This document shows positions 1 through 7,787 of a DNA stretch of 27,140 nucleotides, in pieces. The notes beneath the pieces were generated by a model, which did no database searches, had not been told where the DNA came from, and saw nothing but the letters and a program-made list of their open reading frames with translations. This DNA comes from DATBFX01 sp036558305 (GTDB lineage: Bacteria; Chloroflexota; Chloroflexia; Thermomicrobiales; UBA6265), in assembly GCA_036558305.1 (NCBI GenBank), contig DATBFX010000581.1:1-27140 (forward strand), written 5' to 3'. The translations under genes and the position numbers were made by a program. Numbering within the stretch: the first letter of the stretch is position 1; each line of letters begins with the position of its first letter.

Positions 1-1196
1 TGATCGCCGGCGCCGACGACGTCGCCGCCGGCAAGGCGACCGAGGCGAGCGGGGTCAAGAAGATCGACGACAAGACGGTCGCGATCACGATCAAGGAACC
101 GGCCGCCTACTTCCTCAGTTCCCTCGTGGCCGGTCCCTCGAAGATCCTCTCCAAGACCGCAATGGCCGACCCCAACAACGAGGGCAAGATCACCAGCGGG
201 CCGTTCATGGTCCAGACCTGGAACCACGGCCAGAGTCTCGACCTGGTGCCGAACCCGAAGTTCTACGAACCGGTCACCGGGGTCACCCAACTCAGCTTCG
301 TCTTCAACCAGGACAGCGAGACCGGCTACCAGCTCTATCGCACCGGCAAGGTAGACATCCTCGGCAGTTCCCAGGCGCCGATTCCCGCGGCGCGCGTGCC
401 GGAGGTCAAGGACAGCCCGGACTTCAAGTCGACCCCCGCCTTCAACACCCGCTACGTCGGCTTCAACAACGTGCAGAAGCCGTTCGACGACGTCCGGGTG
501 CGGCAGGCGCTGACGCACGCGATCGACCGCGACACGCTGGCAAACGCGGTGCTCGGCGGCACCGTCACCCCGACCGACCGCATCCTGCCGGCCGGCTTCC
601 CCGCCTCGGACAAGCCGGTCAAGGGGCTCTCCTTCGACCCCGCCGCGGCCAAGGACCTCCTCACCCAGGCCGGGATCGATCCGAAGAGTCTCTCCTTCAC
701 GCTGACGTACGGCGTCGAGGGCGACAACGAGAAGGTCGTGACCGTGCTCCAGTCGATGTGGCAGGAGAACCTCGGCATCTCGGTCAAGCTCGAACCACTC
801 GAACTGGCCACCTTCAGCTCGCGGCTGAACGACACCTACGTCGACCCGACCAAGGGCATCCAGTCCTACTACAGCATCTGGGGGGCCGACTACCCCGACC
901 CGCAGAACTTCCTCTCGCTCCAGTTGCAGACGAACGTCGGCAACAACAACGGTCACTGGTCGAACGCCGACTTCGACCGCCTGACCAAGGAAGCCGACAC
1001 GACCGTCGACGACTTCGCGAAACGGGCCGAGCTCTACAACCAGGCCGAACAGATCGCCGTCGACCAGGTCGGTTGGTTGCCGCTCTTCAACGCCAAGGTC
1101 AACGTCCTCGTCCGCGACTGCATCGAGGGCATCCACGTCACCGGCATGGACTACCTGATCCCCTCCTGGAGCGCCGTCACCGGGTGCGGATCGTAG
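1..1196 (+). CDS. ABC transporter substrate-binding protein, family 5 (5' truncated)
   Basis: Extracytoplasmic solute-binding protein of an oligopeptide/dipeptide-type ABC importer. The reading frame is open from base 3, so the N-terminus and signal peptide lie outside the window; about 397 residues remain. Typical SBP_bac_5 features are visible: an early segment (IKEPAAYFLSS), the conserved 'RQALTHAIDR' helix after 'VGFNN' near 460-530, a late 'YYSIWGADYPDPQNFLSL' segment near 865-925, and a C-terminal 'QAEQIAVDQVGWLPLFN' segment. It is followed by two permease genes on the same strand, so this is the binding protein of that importer. The ligand cannot be told from sequence; peptides are usual for the family. 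Family assignment is firm, substrate is not. Confidence 0.93.
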   Translation, partial: IAGADDVAAGKATEASGVKKIDDKTVAITIKEPAAYFLSSLVAGPSKILSKTAMADPNNEGKITSGPFMVQTWNHGQSLDLVPNPKFYEPVTGVTQLSFVFNQDSETGYQLYRTGKVDILGSSQAPIPAARVPEVKDSPDFKSTPAFNTRYVGFNNVQKPFDDVRVRQALTHAIDRDTLANAVLGGTVTPTDRILPAGFPASDKPVKGLSFDPAAAKDLLTQAGIDPKSLSFTLTYGVEGDNEKVVTVLQSMWQENLGISVKLEPLELATFSSRLNDTYVDPTKGIQSYYSIWGADYPDPQNFLSLQLQTNVGNNNGHWSNADFDRLTKEADTTVDDFAKRAELYNQAEQIAVDQVGWLPLFNAKVNVLVRDCIEGIHVTGMDYLIPSWSAVTGCGS

Positions 1197-1258
1197 GGGG
1201 ACAGGGGGACAGGGGGACAGGAGATCGGTCATCTGTCCCCCTGTCCCCCTGTCCCCCT
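1195..1258. repeat. Perfect 26-bp inverted repeat built from an octamer (GGGGGACA)
   Basis: The arms at 1195-1220 and 1233-1258 are perfectly complementary and separated by a 12-nt loop (GAGATCGGTCAT). Each arm is itself about three tandem copies of GGGGGACA or its complement. The element begins inside the stop codon of the binding-protein gene and ends 10 nt before the permease start. It leaves no recognisable Shine-Dalgarno for the permease. It would form a very stable RNA hairpin, and the G-rich arm holds three G5 runs. Likely effects are 3'-end protection of the binding-protein transcript and reduced permease expression. It could equally be a dispersed REP/MITE-like repeat. Confidence 0.9.
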
Positions 1259-1268
1259 GCCTACTGAC

Positions 1269-2207
1269 ATGCTCGCGGTCATCATCCGCCGTCTGGTCAG
1301 TCTGCCGCTCGTGCTGGTGAGCGTGACGTTCCTCACGTTCATCGTCGGGTATCTGGCGCCGGGGGATCCCATCCTGACGATGATGGGCAACCAGCGCGAC
1401 CCGGTCGTCTACCAGAACCTGCGCCACCTCTACGGTCTCGATTCACCCTGGTACGAGCAGTACTGGCGCTACCTCCAGGGGTTGCTGCACGGCGACCTCG
1501 GGATGTCGTACCGGTACGCCCAACGCCCGGTCTCCCACCTGATCTTCTCCGGCGTCAAGGTTTCGCTGGCGCTGGGCGGCGTCGCGCTCGCGGCGAGTCT
1601 CCTCCTCGGCATCCCGCTCGGGATGTACGCCGCCTTCCACCACAACGGGTGGGGCGAGCGCCTGTCGATGGTGCCGATGCTGGCGCTCTTCGCCATACCG
1701 AGTTTCGTCCTCATCCCGATCCTGCAGTGGATCAACTACCAGGTCTACTTGAGGGGTTGGCCCTCGTTGCCGGCGGCGGGGTGGGGCTCCTTGCAGTACT
1801 GGGTGATGCCGGTGATCGTCCTCGCCGCCGGCAACCTCGGTTACATGGCGAGGATGACGCGCGCGAACGTGCTCGAAGTCTTGCGGCAGGACTACGTGCG
1901 GACGGCGCGCGGCAAGGGGTTGCCGGAGCAGATCGTCCGCACGACGCACGTCCTGCGCAACGCGCTGCTGCCGATCGTAACCGTGATCGGCCCCGCCGTC
2001 GCCTTCCTCGTCACCGGCGCGTTCGTGGTCGAATCGCTCTTCTCGATTCCCGGCGTCGGGTTCCTCTCCGTGCAGGCGGTGCAGCAGCGCGACTACCCGG
2101 TCATCCAGGGCACCGTGGTCGTGCTGACGGTGGCCGTGGTGCTCATGAACCTGCTGACCGACATCGCCTACACCTTGCTCGATCCCCGCGTCAGGCTCGA
2201 CGCCTGA
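1269..2207 (+). CDS. ABC transporter permease, DppB/OppB type
   Basis: Integral membrane permease of the oligopeptide/dipeptide importer (binding-protein-dependent transport system inner membrane component). The 312-aa length is normal for DppB. An N-terminal membrane segment (residues about 8-30) is followed by the family's 'GDPILTMMGNQRD' and 'YGLDSPWYEQYWRYLQGLLHGDLGMS' motifs. A set of hydrophobic helices follows, with the EAA loop 'DYVRTARGKGLPEQIV' near residue 210 that contacts the ATPase. The ATG start is the first in frame after the upstream inverted repeat and has no clear ribosome-binding site. The stop overlaps the next gene's start by one base (TGATG), indicating translational coupling. 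Confidence 0.95.
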   Translation: MLAVIIRRLVSLPLVLVSVTFLTFIVGYLAPGDPILTMMGNQRDPVVYQNLRHLYGLDSPWYEQYWRYLQGLLHGDLGMSYRYAQRPVSHLIFSGVKVSLALGGVALAASLLLGIPLGMYAAFHHNGWGERLSMVPMLALFAIPSFVLIPILQWINYQVYLRGWPSLPAAGWGSLQYWVMPVIVLAAGNLGYMARMTRANVLEVLRQDYVRTARGKGLPEQIVRTTHVLRNALLPIVTVIGPAVAFLVTGAFVVESLFSIPGVGFLSVQAVQQRDYPVIQGTVVVLTVAVVLMNLLTDIAYTLLDPRVRLDA

Positions 2208-3100
2208 TGTCGCGACGGACCAGGGAGCCGGATTCGCTCCGTAAGCTGTTCTGGCGCCGGTTCAACCGCAACACGCTGGCCGTGATCGGTCTCGCCGTCG
2301 TGGTCGCGGCGATCCTGACCGCGATCTTCGGACCGCTCCTGCTCGCGGCGAACCCGAACAAGATCGACTACGCGGCGATCAACGCGATGCCGACCGCGAA
2401 ACACCCGTTCGGCACGGACGACCTCGGCCGGGACACGCTGGCGCGGTTGGTCTACGGGCTGCGGGTGTCGTTGCTGGTCGCCGCCTACGCCGAGCTGCTC
2501 GACGTCGTGCTCGGGGTGCCGCTCGGGCTGGCGGCCGGCTATCTCGGCGGCAAGGTCGACTTCGTCGTCACCCGCACCGCCGACGTCCTCTTCGCCTTCC
2601 CCGGCCTGTTGCTGGCGATCCTGGTCACCGCCATCTTCGGTCCGGCGGTGACCGAGCGGTTCGGGGGGATCGGGCGGCTGGCACTGGTCGCCGGGGCGCT
2701 CAGTCTCGTCTCCTGGCCGCTGATGGCCCGGTTGGTCCGTTCGCAGACCCTCTCGATCCGCGAACAGGACTTCGTCCTGGCGGCGGCATCGCTCGGGGCG
2801 GACCGCCCGCGCATCCTCCGGCGGCACGTGGTGCCGCAATTGGTCGGGCTCGTCGTCACCACCGTCACGCTCAACGTCTCCGGCGTCATCATCAACGAGG
2901 CCGTCCTCAGCCTCCTCGGTCTCGGCATCCAACCGCCCGATTCGAGCGTCGGCAAGATGATCTCCGACGCGATGCCCTACCTGGAGACGAACACGCTTCA
3001 GGTCGCCATCCCCAGCGCGCTGCTGATGACGATCGTCCTCGCGGTGTCGTTCCTGGGGGACGGGTTGCGGGACGCGTTCGCGGCGGAGAATCGGGCCTAA
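2207..3100 (+). CDS. ABC transporter permease, DppC/OppC type
   Basis: Second permease of the importer, 297 aa. It has the DppC-type N-terminus (basic 'RRFNRNTLAVIGLAVVVAAILTAIF' leader helix), the motif 'HPFGTDDLGRDTLARLVYG' near residue 65, and an EAA loop 'EQDFVLAAASLGADRPRI' near residue 185. It ends 'FLGDGLRDAFAAENRA'. The start is chosen at 2207 because it overlaps the dppB-like stop as TGATG; the longer open frame upstream is only high-GC read-through. The ATPase subunits expected next are absent, and the operon breaks off into an unrelated region. The last 52 residues recur as a diverged fragment at 11550-11708. Confidence 0.95.
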   Translation: MSRRTREPDSLRKLFWRRFNRNTLAVIGLAVVVAAILTAIFGPLLLAANPNKIDYAAINAMPTAKHPFGTDDLGRDTLARLVYGLRVSLLVAAYAELLDVVLGVPLGLAAGYLGGKVDFVVTRTADVLFAFPGLLLAILVTAIFGPAVTERFGGIGRLALVAGALSLVSWPLMARLVRSQTLSIREQDFVLAAASLGADRPRILRRHVVPQLVGLVVTTVTLNVSGVIINEAVLSLLGLGIQPPDSSVGKMISDAMPYLETNTLQVAIPSALLMTIVLAVSFLGDGLRDAFAAENRA

Positions 3101-3679
3101 CCCGCCGTACGTGTCACGGTGTTGCGTGTGGTTACCCTCCGTCGGGCGTGACCGCCTTGAGGGCGGTGAGAGACCTCGGGGGCTCGGTCGTTTCGTCTCG
3201 TCGTTCCGGGCCGGCACGACCGTGGTTGGAGTGCCGCGACCCAGAGGGTACCCAACGACGGGACCTGGAGGCCGATTCGGCACGGGGCAGGGGTGGCGGT
3301 CTGCTGCCCGGCGATCGGGGAGGGGCACCGCCCAGGGGGGCACCCGTAACCGGCGTGTGTGGCCGGGGCCGTTGGCTGCGGTAGCTCAGGTGGCCTTGCC
3401 TGGGACGGTTCTCCGCTGCCCAGGCCCGCCCACCGGTTGCTGTCCACCGCGCAGATCCATCGTCAAAAGCCACGATCCGCCGCCGGCTGCGGCACCGGCG
3501 GCTTCTGAACCAGTTCGGCGATCGGGCGTTCACCCTACCTCGCGCCTTGTTTGTCCCACCGAACTGACGCACGGGATTCGGGTGTTCGCCCGATGTGAAA
3601 TGGGGGACATGGGCGTAGTGTCGAAGCATGCCACCGGGATCTGGCCCGCGTCGGCGCCGCTTCGGAGAAAGGCACAGGC
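3101..3679. other. 579-nt gap without a convincing gene; structured DNA/RNA
   Basis: Open frames here on both strands are Arg/Gly/Pro-rich and mutually overlapping, so I do not call a protein. The first part can fold extensively. There is a 6-bp hairpin at 3151-3167 (ACCGCC, loop TTGAG, GGCGGT), which may end the ABC operon transcript. Further downstream are complementary pairs such as GGCAC/GTGCC, TCGTCGTT/AACGACGG and GCCGA/TCGGC. A segment near 3378 resembles a tRNA D-arm (GTAGCTCAGGTGG), but no acceptor, anticodon or T arm fits. The last about 60 nt should hold the promoter of the hydrolase at 3680, for which I see only weak matches. No known RNA family was recognised. Confidence 0.4.
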
Positions 3680-4612
3680 ATGAACCGAAAGGTGTCCACC
3701 CGGTTTCAGGGCGGACGACTGTCGCGCCGATCGGCGATCGGCAAACTCGTCGGCACTGGTGCGGCCGCGGCCGTTGCGGCGGCCGGTCTCGGGATGTCCC
3801 GAGGTGCCGCGCTGGGGGCTTCTTCGCGTGTCCGATCGTCCGTCGTCACCACCCAGAAAGGAATCACCATGACCGAGGCATCTCCCACCGCCAACAGCAC
3901 TCCCCTCACCGTCGCGCTCGTGCACGGCGCCTTCGCCGACGCCTCGGGCTGGAACGGCGTGATCGAACGGCTGCAGGCGGCCGGGATCACGGTTACCTGT
4001 CCCCCCAACCCGCTGCGCGGCATCACCCACGACGCCGCCTACGTCGCCAGTTTCCTCAACCAGATCCCCGGCCCGGTGCTCCTCGTCGGCCACTCCTACG
4101 GCGGCGCGGTCATCACCAACGCCGGGTCCCGCGTCAAGAACGCCGTGGGGCTCGTCTACGTCGCGGGCTTTGCCCCGGACGAAGGCCAAACCCTGCTGGA
4201 TATCGAAAAGGGGTCGCGGGACAGCGTCCTGCTCAGCGCCCTGGTCCCGCTCCAGTACCCGACCGGAAACGGGATGGAGACGGCGACCGAGTTCGCGATC
4301 AAGCCCGACAAGGTCCAGGAAGCGTTCGCCGCCGACCTGCCCCAAAACCAAGCCGCCTTGCTGGCCGCCACCCAGCGCCCGATCGCGGAACTGACGTTTG
4401 CCGAGAAAACCACGGCACCCGCCTGGAAGACGCTCCCGACGTGGGCGGTGGTGCCCACGGGCGACAAGACCATCGGCAGCGACGCCGTGCGTTCCATGGC
4501 CGAACGCGCCGGGGCCACGATCGTCGAGGTCGAAGGTTCCCACGTGATCATGATCTCCCAGCCCCAGGCCGTGACCGACGTGATCATGACCGCGATCGAC
4601 ACGGTCTCGTAA
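3680..4612 (+). CDS. Alpha/beta hydrolase with Tat signal and a second internal start
   Basis: Small-molecule alpha/beta-fold hydrolase, 310 aa from the first ATG. The catalytic core is clear: oxyanion-hole 'LVHGAFADASGW' near residue 80, nucleophile S139 in GHSYGG, acid D262 (PTGDKTI) and H288 (EGSHVIM). Residues 1-47 look like a twin-arginine signal (R16 R17 in 'LSRRSAIG', then an Ala-rich stretch). A second in-frame ATG at 3869 (M64) has its own Shine-Dalgarno AAAGGA at 3857-3862 with 6-nt spacing. The protein from M64 (MTEASPTANSTPLTVALVHG) would be a complete cytoplasmic hydrolase. The first ATG also has a possible site (GGAG at 3664, AAGG at 3669). Both starts are credible. The substrate is unknown. 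Confidence 0.88.
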   Translation: MNRKVSTRFQGGRLSRRSAIGKLVGTGAAAAVAAAGLGMSRGAALGASSRVRSSVVTTQKGITMTEASPTANSTPLTVALVHGAFADASGWNGVIERLQAAGITVTCPPNPLRGITHDAAYVASFLNQIPGPVLLVGHSYGGAVITNAGSRVKNAVGLVYVAGFAPDEGQTLLDIEKGSRDSVLLSALVPLQYPTGNGMETATEFAIKPDKVQEAFAADLPQNQAALLAATQRPIAELTFAEKTTAPAWKTLPTWAVVPTGDKTIGSDAVRSMAERAGATIVEVEGSHVIMISQPQAVTDVIMTAIDTVS

Positions 4613-4619
4613 GGTCGGT

Positions 4620-4661
4620 GGCTCGGATGGGTGTTTGGTCCCGGCGCCCGCCGTCCGAGCC
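4620..4661 (+). terminator. Hairpin after the Tat hydrolase gene
   Basis: GGCTCGGA at 4620-4627 pairs perfectly with TCCGAGCC at 4654-4661, and further pairing inside the loop (GGG with CCC) is possible. It begins 8 nt after the stop codon. There is no T-run, so if it terminates transcription it is not a classical intrinsic terminator. Confidence 0.4.
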
Positions 4662-4806
4662 TCGATCCCAGTTCAACCGCCGCTTTGTGACGTGCCCTGC
4701 GCGAACTCCCCACTCACTGCCGACACAGGGCAAGGGAGGACGGACATCCGATGGGATCGCAAACCCTGCAACGCGCGGAGACCGACGTCGATCCCGGAAG
4801 GATTTC

Positions 4807-4914
4807 GGTATCGGACGCAACTTGCCTCTCGCCGGCGGCGGGCTCGTGATCGGCGATCAAGTCGCGATCGCGGCCGACGTCCGGGTGGTGGAAGGTCCTC
4901 CCGCGGGACGGTAG
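4807..4914 (+). pseudogene. Possible C-terminal remnant of an unidentified gene
   Basis: In the 338-nt gap between the hydrolase and the SDR-like gene, one frame reads naturally up to a TAG at 4912: 'NLPLAGGGLVIGDQVAIAADVRVV' and a short tail. It has no start codon or ribosome-binding site close by. The beta-strand-like 'GLVIGDQVAIA' resembles the end of small beta-barrel domains such as MOSC, but this is weak. Because other 3' gene remnants occur nearby, a decayed gene end is plausible. The rest of the gap shows only the terminator-like hairpin, the SDR's Shine-Dalgarno, and a dubious 32-codon ORF (4751-4849). Confidence 0.25.
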
Positions 4915-4950
4915 GTCGCCAGTCGGACGCACATCAAGAAAGGCAAACCC

Positions 4951-5709
4951 ATGAAGATCGTCGTTATCGGTGGCACCGGACTCATCGGTTCAAAGGTCGT
5001 GACCGATCTCCGCGAGCAGGGCCACGAGGCGGTGGCAGCGTCACCCCGCACCGGCGTCAATACGCTCACCGGCGAGGGACTGGCCGATGTCCTTGAAGGA
5101 GCTGCGGTGGTCGTCGACGTCTCCAACTCGCCGTCCTTCGAGGACGCGGCGGCGCTGGCGTTCTTCCAGACCTCGACCCGCAACCTCCTTGCCGCGGAAG
5201 CGGCCGCGGGCGTGGGCCATCACGTCGCGCTGTCGATCGTCGGGATCGATCGGTCGCCGGACATCGGGTATTTCAAGGCCAAGCTCGCGCAGGAGCAGCT
5301 AATCGCCGCGGGACCGATCCCGTACTCGATCGTGCGGGCGACGCAGTTCTTCGAGTTCGTCGATGGGATCGCGGACGCCGCGAGTACCGGCAATGAGGTG
5401 CACATGCCGCCCGTCGCGTTCCAACCGATGGCCGCCGACGACGTCGCGCGGGCGGTCGCCGATGTCGCCGTGGGCTCCCCGCTCAACGGTCGCGTGGAAA
5501 TCGCCGGTCCCGAGCGGTTCCGCTTCGACGAGGTCATCCGGCGTCGCCTGCAGGCGCGGAACGATCCGCGCCGGGTGATTGCCGATCCGCAGGCGGAGTA
5601 CTACGGCGCGGTGCCGGGCGAGCAGTCGCTCGTCCCACTCAACGGCGCGCAGCTCGGCCAGATCCGGTACGAGGACTGGCTCGCAAGGTCCGCGACCTCG
5701 ACCCGTTGA
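4951..5709 (+). CDS. NAD(P)-binding SDR-like (NmrA/atypical SDR) protein
   Basis: Rossmann-fold protein of 252 aa with the dinucleotide-binding motif GGTGLIG at residues 7-13, right after the first beta strand (MKIVVIGG). It lacks a clear YxxxK catalytic pair but has 'YFKAKLAQEQL' near residue 108, as in NmrA-like or atypical SDR proteins. The conserved 'YSIVRATQFFEF' follows. Likely a cytoplasmic NAD(P)-dependent reductase or a redox-sensing protein. The ATG is preceded by AAAGG (4939-4943) at 7-nt spacing. It is followed 68 nt later by the esterase gene. A diverged copy of the last about 24 codons lies at 7466-7549, so this gene once had a neighbouring paralogue. Confidence 0.88.
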   Translation: MKIVVIGGTGLIGSKVVTDLREQGHEAVAASPRTGVNTLTGEGLADVLEGAAVVVDVSNSPSFEDAAALAFFQTSTRNLLAAEAAAGVGHHVALSIVGIDRSPDIGYFKAKLAQEQLIAAGPIPYSIVRATQFFEFVDGIADAASTGNEVHMPPVAFQPMAADDVARAVADVAVGSPLNGRVEIAGPERFRFDEVIRRRLQARNDPRRVIADPQAEYYGAVPGEQSLVPLNGAQLGQIRYEDWLARSATSTR

Positions 5710-5777
5710 TGCGGTGTGACGCGGGTTCACCGCCGGGGGTCTCATCGTACGCACCACATGACAGAAGGAGTTCTCGC

Positions 5778-6764
5778 ATGAACACGACCATCACCCGCCC
5801 CGCAACGCTTCCCGCCGTCGTGCTGGAGCCCGCCGCGCAGGCCTTGGCCGACGCCTTGGCAACCGGCGGTGGTCCCCCCCTCTACACCCTCTCCCCCGAC
5901 GATGCCCGGGCCGTGCTCGACCGGGCGCAGTCCGGCGCCCTCGCCATGCCGCCTGCCGAGATCGCGCAGCACACCATCCCGGGCGGTCCGGACGGCAAGG
6001 TCTCGGTCACCGTCGTCCGGCCCGTGGGCGCCAACGGCCGCCTGCCCGCGGTCGTGTACACGCACGGCGGCGGCTGGGTCCTCGGCAACTTCGCCACCCA
6101 CGAGCGGTTGGTGCGCGACCTGACCGCGCAGACCGGCGCCGCGTTCGTCTTCGTCAACTACCCGCGGTCGCCGGAAGCCCGGTATCCGACGGCGATCGAG
6201 CAGGCGTACGCCACGGTGGCGTGGGTCGCCGAACGCGGGGGGGAGCTGGGGCTGGACGGGAGCCGGCTGGCCGTCGCCGGCGAGAGCGTCGGCGGCAACA
6301 TGACCGCCGCGGTGGCGCTCCTGGCGAAGGAGCGCGGTGGGCCGGCGATCCGCTACCAGGCGCTCCTGTACCCGGTCACCGACGCCGCCTTCGACACCGA
6401 CACCTACGAGCAGTTTGCCGAGGGGCCCTGGCTGACCCGCGGGGCGATGAAGTGGTTTTGGGACGCCTACCTCCCCGACGCCGCGCAGCGGTCCGCACCG
6501 ACGGCCTCGCCGCTCCGGGCAACCCTGGAACAGCTGCGGGGATTGCCGCCGGCACTGGTCATCACCGACGAGGCGGACGTGCTGCGCGACGAGGGCGAGG
6601 CCTACGGGCGCAAGCTGCGCCAGGCGGGCGTCGATGTGACCGCCGTGCGCTACGAGGGCGTCTTCCACGACTTCATGATGCTCAACGCCCTGGCCGAGAC
6701 GAACGCCAATCGCGAGGCCACCGCGCAGACCGCACGCGCGTTGACTGCCGCGTTGAGCCGGTAG
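5778..6764 (+). CDS. HSL-family alpha/beta hydrolase (esterase/lipase)
   Basis: Hormone-sensitive-lipase-type carboxylesterase, 328 aa. It carries the family oxyanion-hole motif HGGGW (H96-W100), nucleophile S170 in GESVGG, acid D267 in 'DEADVLRDEG' and H297 in 'FHDFM'. No signal peptide is seen, so it is probably cytoplasmic. The start at 5778 has AAGGAG at 5765-5770 with 7-nt spacing; the longer frame upstream is not used. It probably shares a transcript with the SDR-like gene ending 68 nt upstream. Its leader and first about 20 codons recur, diverged, at 11037-11150, which is evidence of an ancient duplication. The ester substrate cannot be told from sequence. Confidence 0.92.
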   Translation: MNTTITRPATLPAVVLEPAAQALADALATGGGPPLYTLSPDDARAVLDRAQSGALAMPPAEIAQHTIPGGPDGKVSVTVVRPVGANGRLPAVVYTHGGGWVLGNFATHERLVRDLTAQTGAAFVFVNYPRSPEARYPTAIEQAYATVAWVAERGGELGLDGSRLAVAGESVGGNMTAAVALLAKERGGPAIRYQALLYPVTDAAFDTDTYEQFAEGPWLTRGAMKWFWDAYLPDAAQRSAPTASPLRATLEQLRGLPPALVITDEADVLRDEGEAYGRKLRQAGVDVTAVRYEGVFHDFMMLNALAETNANREATAQTARALTAALSR

Positions 6765-6807
6765 GCGGCAAACCGGGCGATCGTCGCGACATCGCCGAGA
6801 AGACGGC

Positions 6808-6835
6808 GGTCCCGCCGCGATCCGGTGGCGGGACC
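6808..6835 (+). terminator. 9-bp hairpin downstream of the esterase
   Basis: GGTCCCGCC (6808-6816) pairs perfectly with GGCGGGACC (6827-6835) around a 10-nt loop, 43 nt after the esterase stop. No T-run follows. It is a likely transcript end or 3' stabiliser for the SDR-esterase unit. The remaining gap up to 6966 shows nothing else clear. Confidence 0.45.
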
Positions 6836-6966
6836 ACGCCGAACACCGATCCCGAACGCGGGCCGGTCCCGAGGATCCTGGCCGATCGTCCCGATTCCGT
6901 CGTGGCGAGGGACCGGGACGACCACCGGCATGGGCCCCGTTCGCGGATCGTAGAGCGGAGGCATCC

Positions 6967-7434
6967 ATGGACCACGCACCGGGCGATCACACCCGCCGAA
7001 CGCTCCCGCAGCGTCGTTTGACCTACCCACTCCACAAGGTCGTCGCGGCCGTGGGACGGTCCGACTCGGCGATCGTCGCCGCCGCCTTGGGCGAGGCCGG
7101 CTTCGGCCGCGACCGGATCGAGATCATCACGGCGGACGAGATCGAGGGGCTTGGCGATCCAATCGGCGGGCCTGGACTTCGCCGCTTGCTGGTCCAATTG
7201 GAGTTGCGTTTGGGCGACGACTTCGACGAACTGGCAGCGGTGCGGCAAGAACTGATGAGCGGATACGCACTGATCCAGATACGCGTCGATGGGCGCGAGG
7301 AGCAGGTGCGCGCGCACGCGATCCTGCGCCGGCACGGTGGCCACGACATGCACTACTTCGGGCGGTGGACGATCACGCCGTTGATCGCCGGTGAGGCGAA
7401 GGCAGAGGATCTCCACCGCCGATCACCTCAATAG
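6967..7434 (+). CDS. Conserved-looking protein of unknown function, 155 aa
   Basis: I do not recognise this family with confidence. The 155-aa protein has no signal or membrane helix. Its middle, 'KVVAAVGRSDSAIVAAALGEAGFGRDRIEIIT' (residues about 24-55), looks like a beta-alpha-beta unit of the kind found in small stress-protein (ferredoxin-like or flavodoxin-like) folds. A conserved-looking end follows: 'ILRRHGGHDMHYFGRWTITPL'. The start is well supported by GGAGG at 6957-6961, 5 nt from the ATG. It lies between the esterase and the SDR fragment and has its own preceding hairpin, so it may be a separate transcription unit. Confidence 0.75.
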   Translation: MDHAPGDHTRRTLPQRRLTYPLHKVVAAVGRSDSAIVAAALGEAGFGRDRIEIITADEIEGLGDPIGGPGLRRLLVQLELRLGDDFDELAAVRQELMSGYALIQIRVDGREEQVRAHAILRRHGGHDMHYFGRWTITPLIAGEAKAEDLHRRSPQ

Positions 7435-7465
7435 TCACGCGGGTTGTACTCCGAGAGCCGCCATT

Positions 7466-7549
7466 CTCCTCAACGGGGCGCAGCTCGGCAAGATCCGATT
7501 TCCGGATTGGCTCGCAACGTCCGCGACCTCAACCCAACGATGCGGTGAC
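7466..7549 (+). pseudogene. 3' remnant of an SDR-like gene (paralogue of 4951-5709)
   Basis: The frame reads LNGAQLGKIRFPDWLATSAT, against LNGAQLGQIRYEDWLARSAT at the end of the intact SDR-like gene. DNA similarity spans roughly 5636-5720 of the intact copy. The homologous stop TGA has become CGA, so the frame runs on. Similarity continues about 10 nt past the old stop (GATGCGGTG-AC) and then ends abruptly at 7549. No start or upstream part of the gene remains. Its end point matches the beginning of the esterase remnant at 11037. Confidence 0.85.
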
Positions 7550-7556
7550 GAAACGG

Positions 7557-7595
7557 GCGAGCGTCGCCGGTCGAGCTCGACCCGGCGACGCTCGC
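7557..7595. repeat. Long hairpin at the left edge of the regulator segment
   Basis: The 14-nt arms 7557-7570 and 7582-7595 are perfectly complementary, and the loop TCGAGCTCGAC adds five more pairs across a one-base bulge. It lies 7 nt after the end of SDR-remnant homology. No T-run follows. It may be an insulator or terminator upstream of the regulator, or a structural end of an inserted segment. Confidence 0.7.
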
Positions 7596-7643
7596 TCGTG
7601 TGCAAGCAGTGTTCGCCGATGCGGGTCGCGCCCCGCGCAGTGT

Positions 7644-7672
7644 TTGCCGAAAGCGCACCCGCCTGCTATCGT
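7644..7672 (+). promoter_or_regulatory. Candidate sigma-70 promoter for the LuxR regulator
   Basis: TTGCCG (7644-7649) and TATCGT (7667-7672) are separated by 17 nt. The start point would be near 7679, giving a leader of about 110 nt to the ATG at 7788. This is the best match in the gap and is read by eye only. Confidence 0.45.
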
Positions 7673-7787
7673 GCGGTTCATGCGTTTGTTTCCGGCCCAG
7701 CAAGCATATCGGCCCCTCGATCCTCTTTTCCTGTCTGAGCAGCTCGCGCGCCGGTCAAGCCCGTCAGGTCTTTAAGGACGGACGGCC

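Noticed and set aside
3370..3450. tRNA-like segment (GTAGCTCAGGTGG)
   Set aside because: Only the D-arm resembles a tRNA. The 3' D-stem strand, anticodon arm, T-loop GTTCGA and acceptor pairing are missing.
4751..4849. 32-codon ORF with a distant GGAGG
   Set aside because: Spacing to the ATG is long (about 12 nt), and the product is short and without recognisable features.
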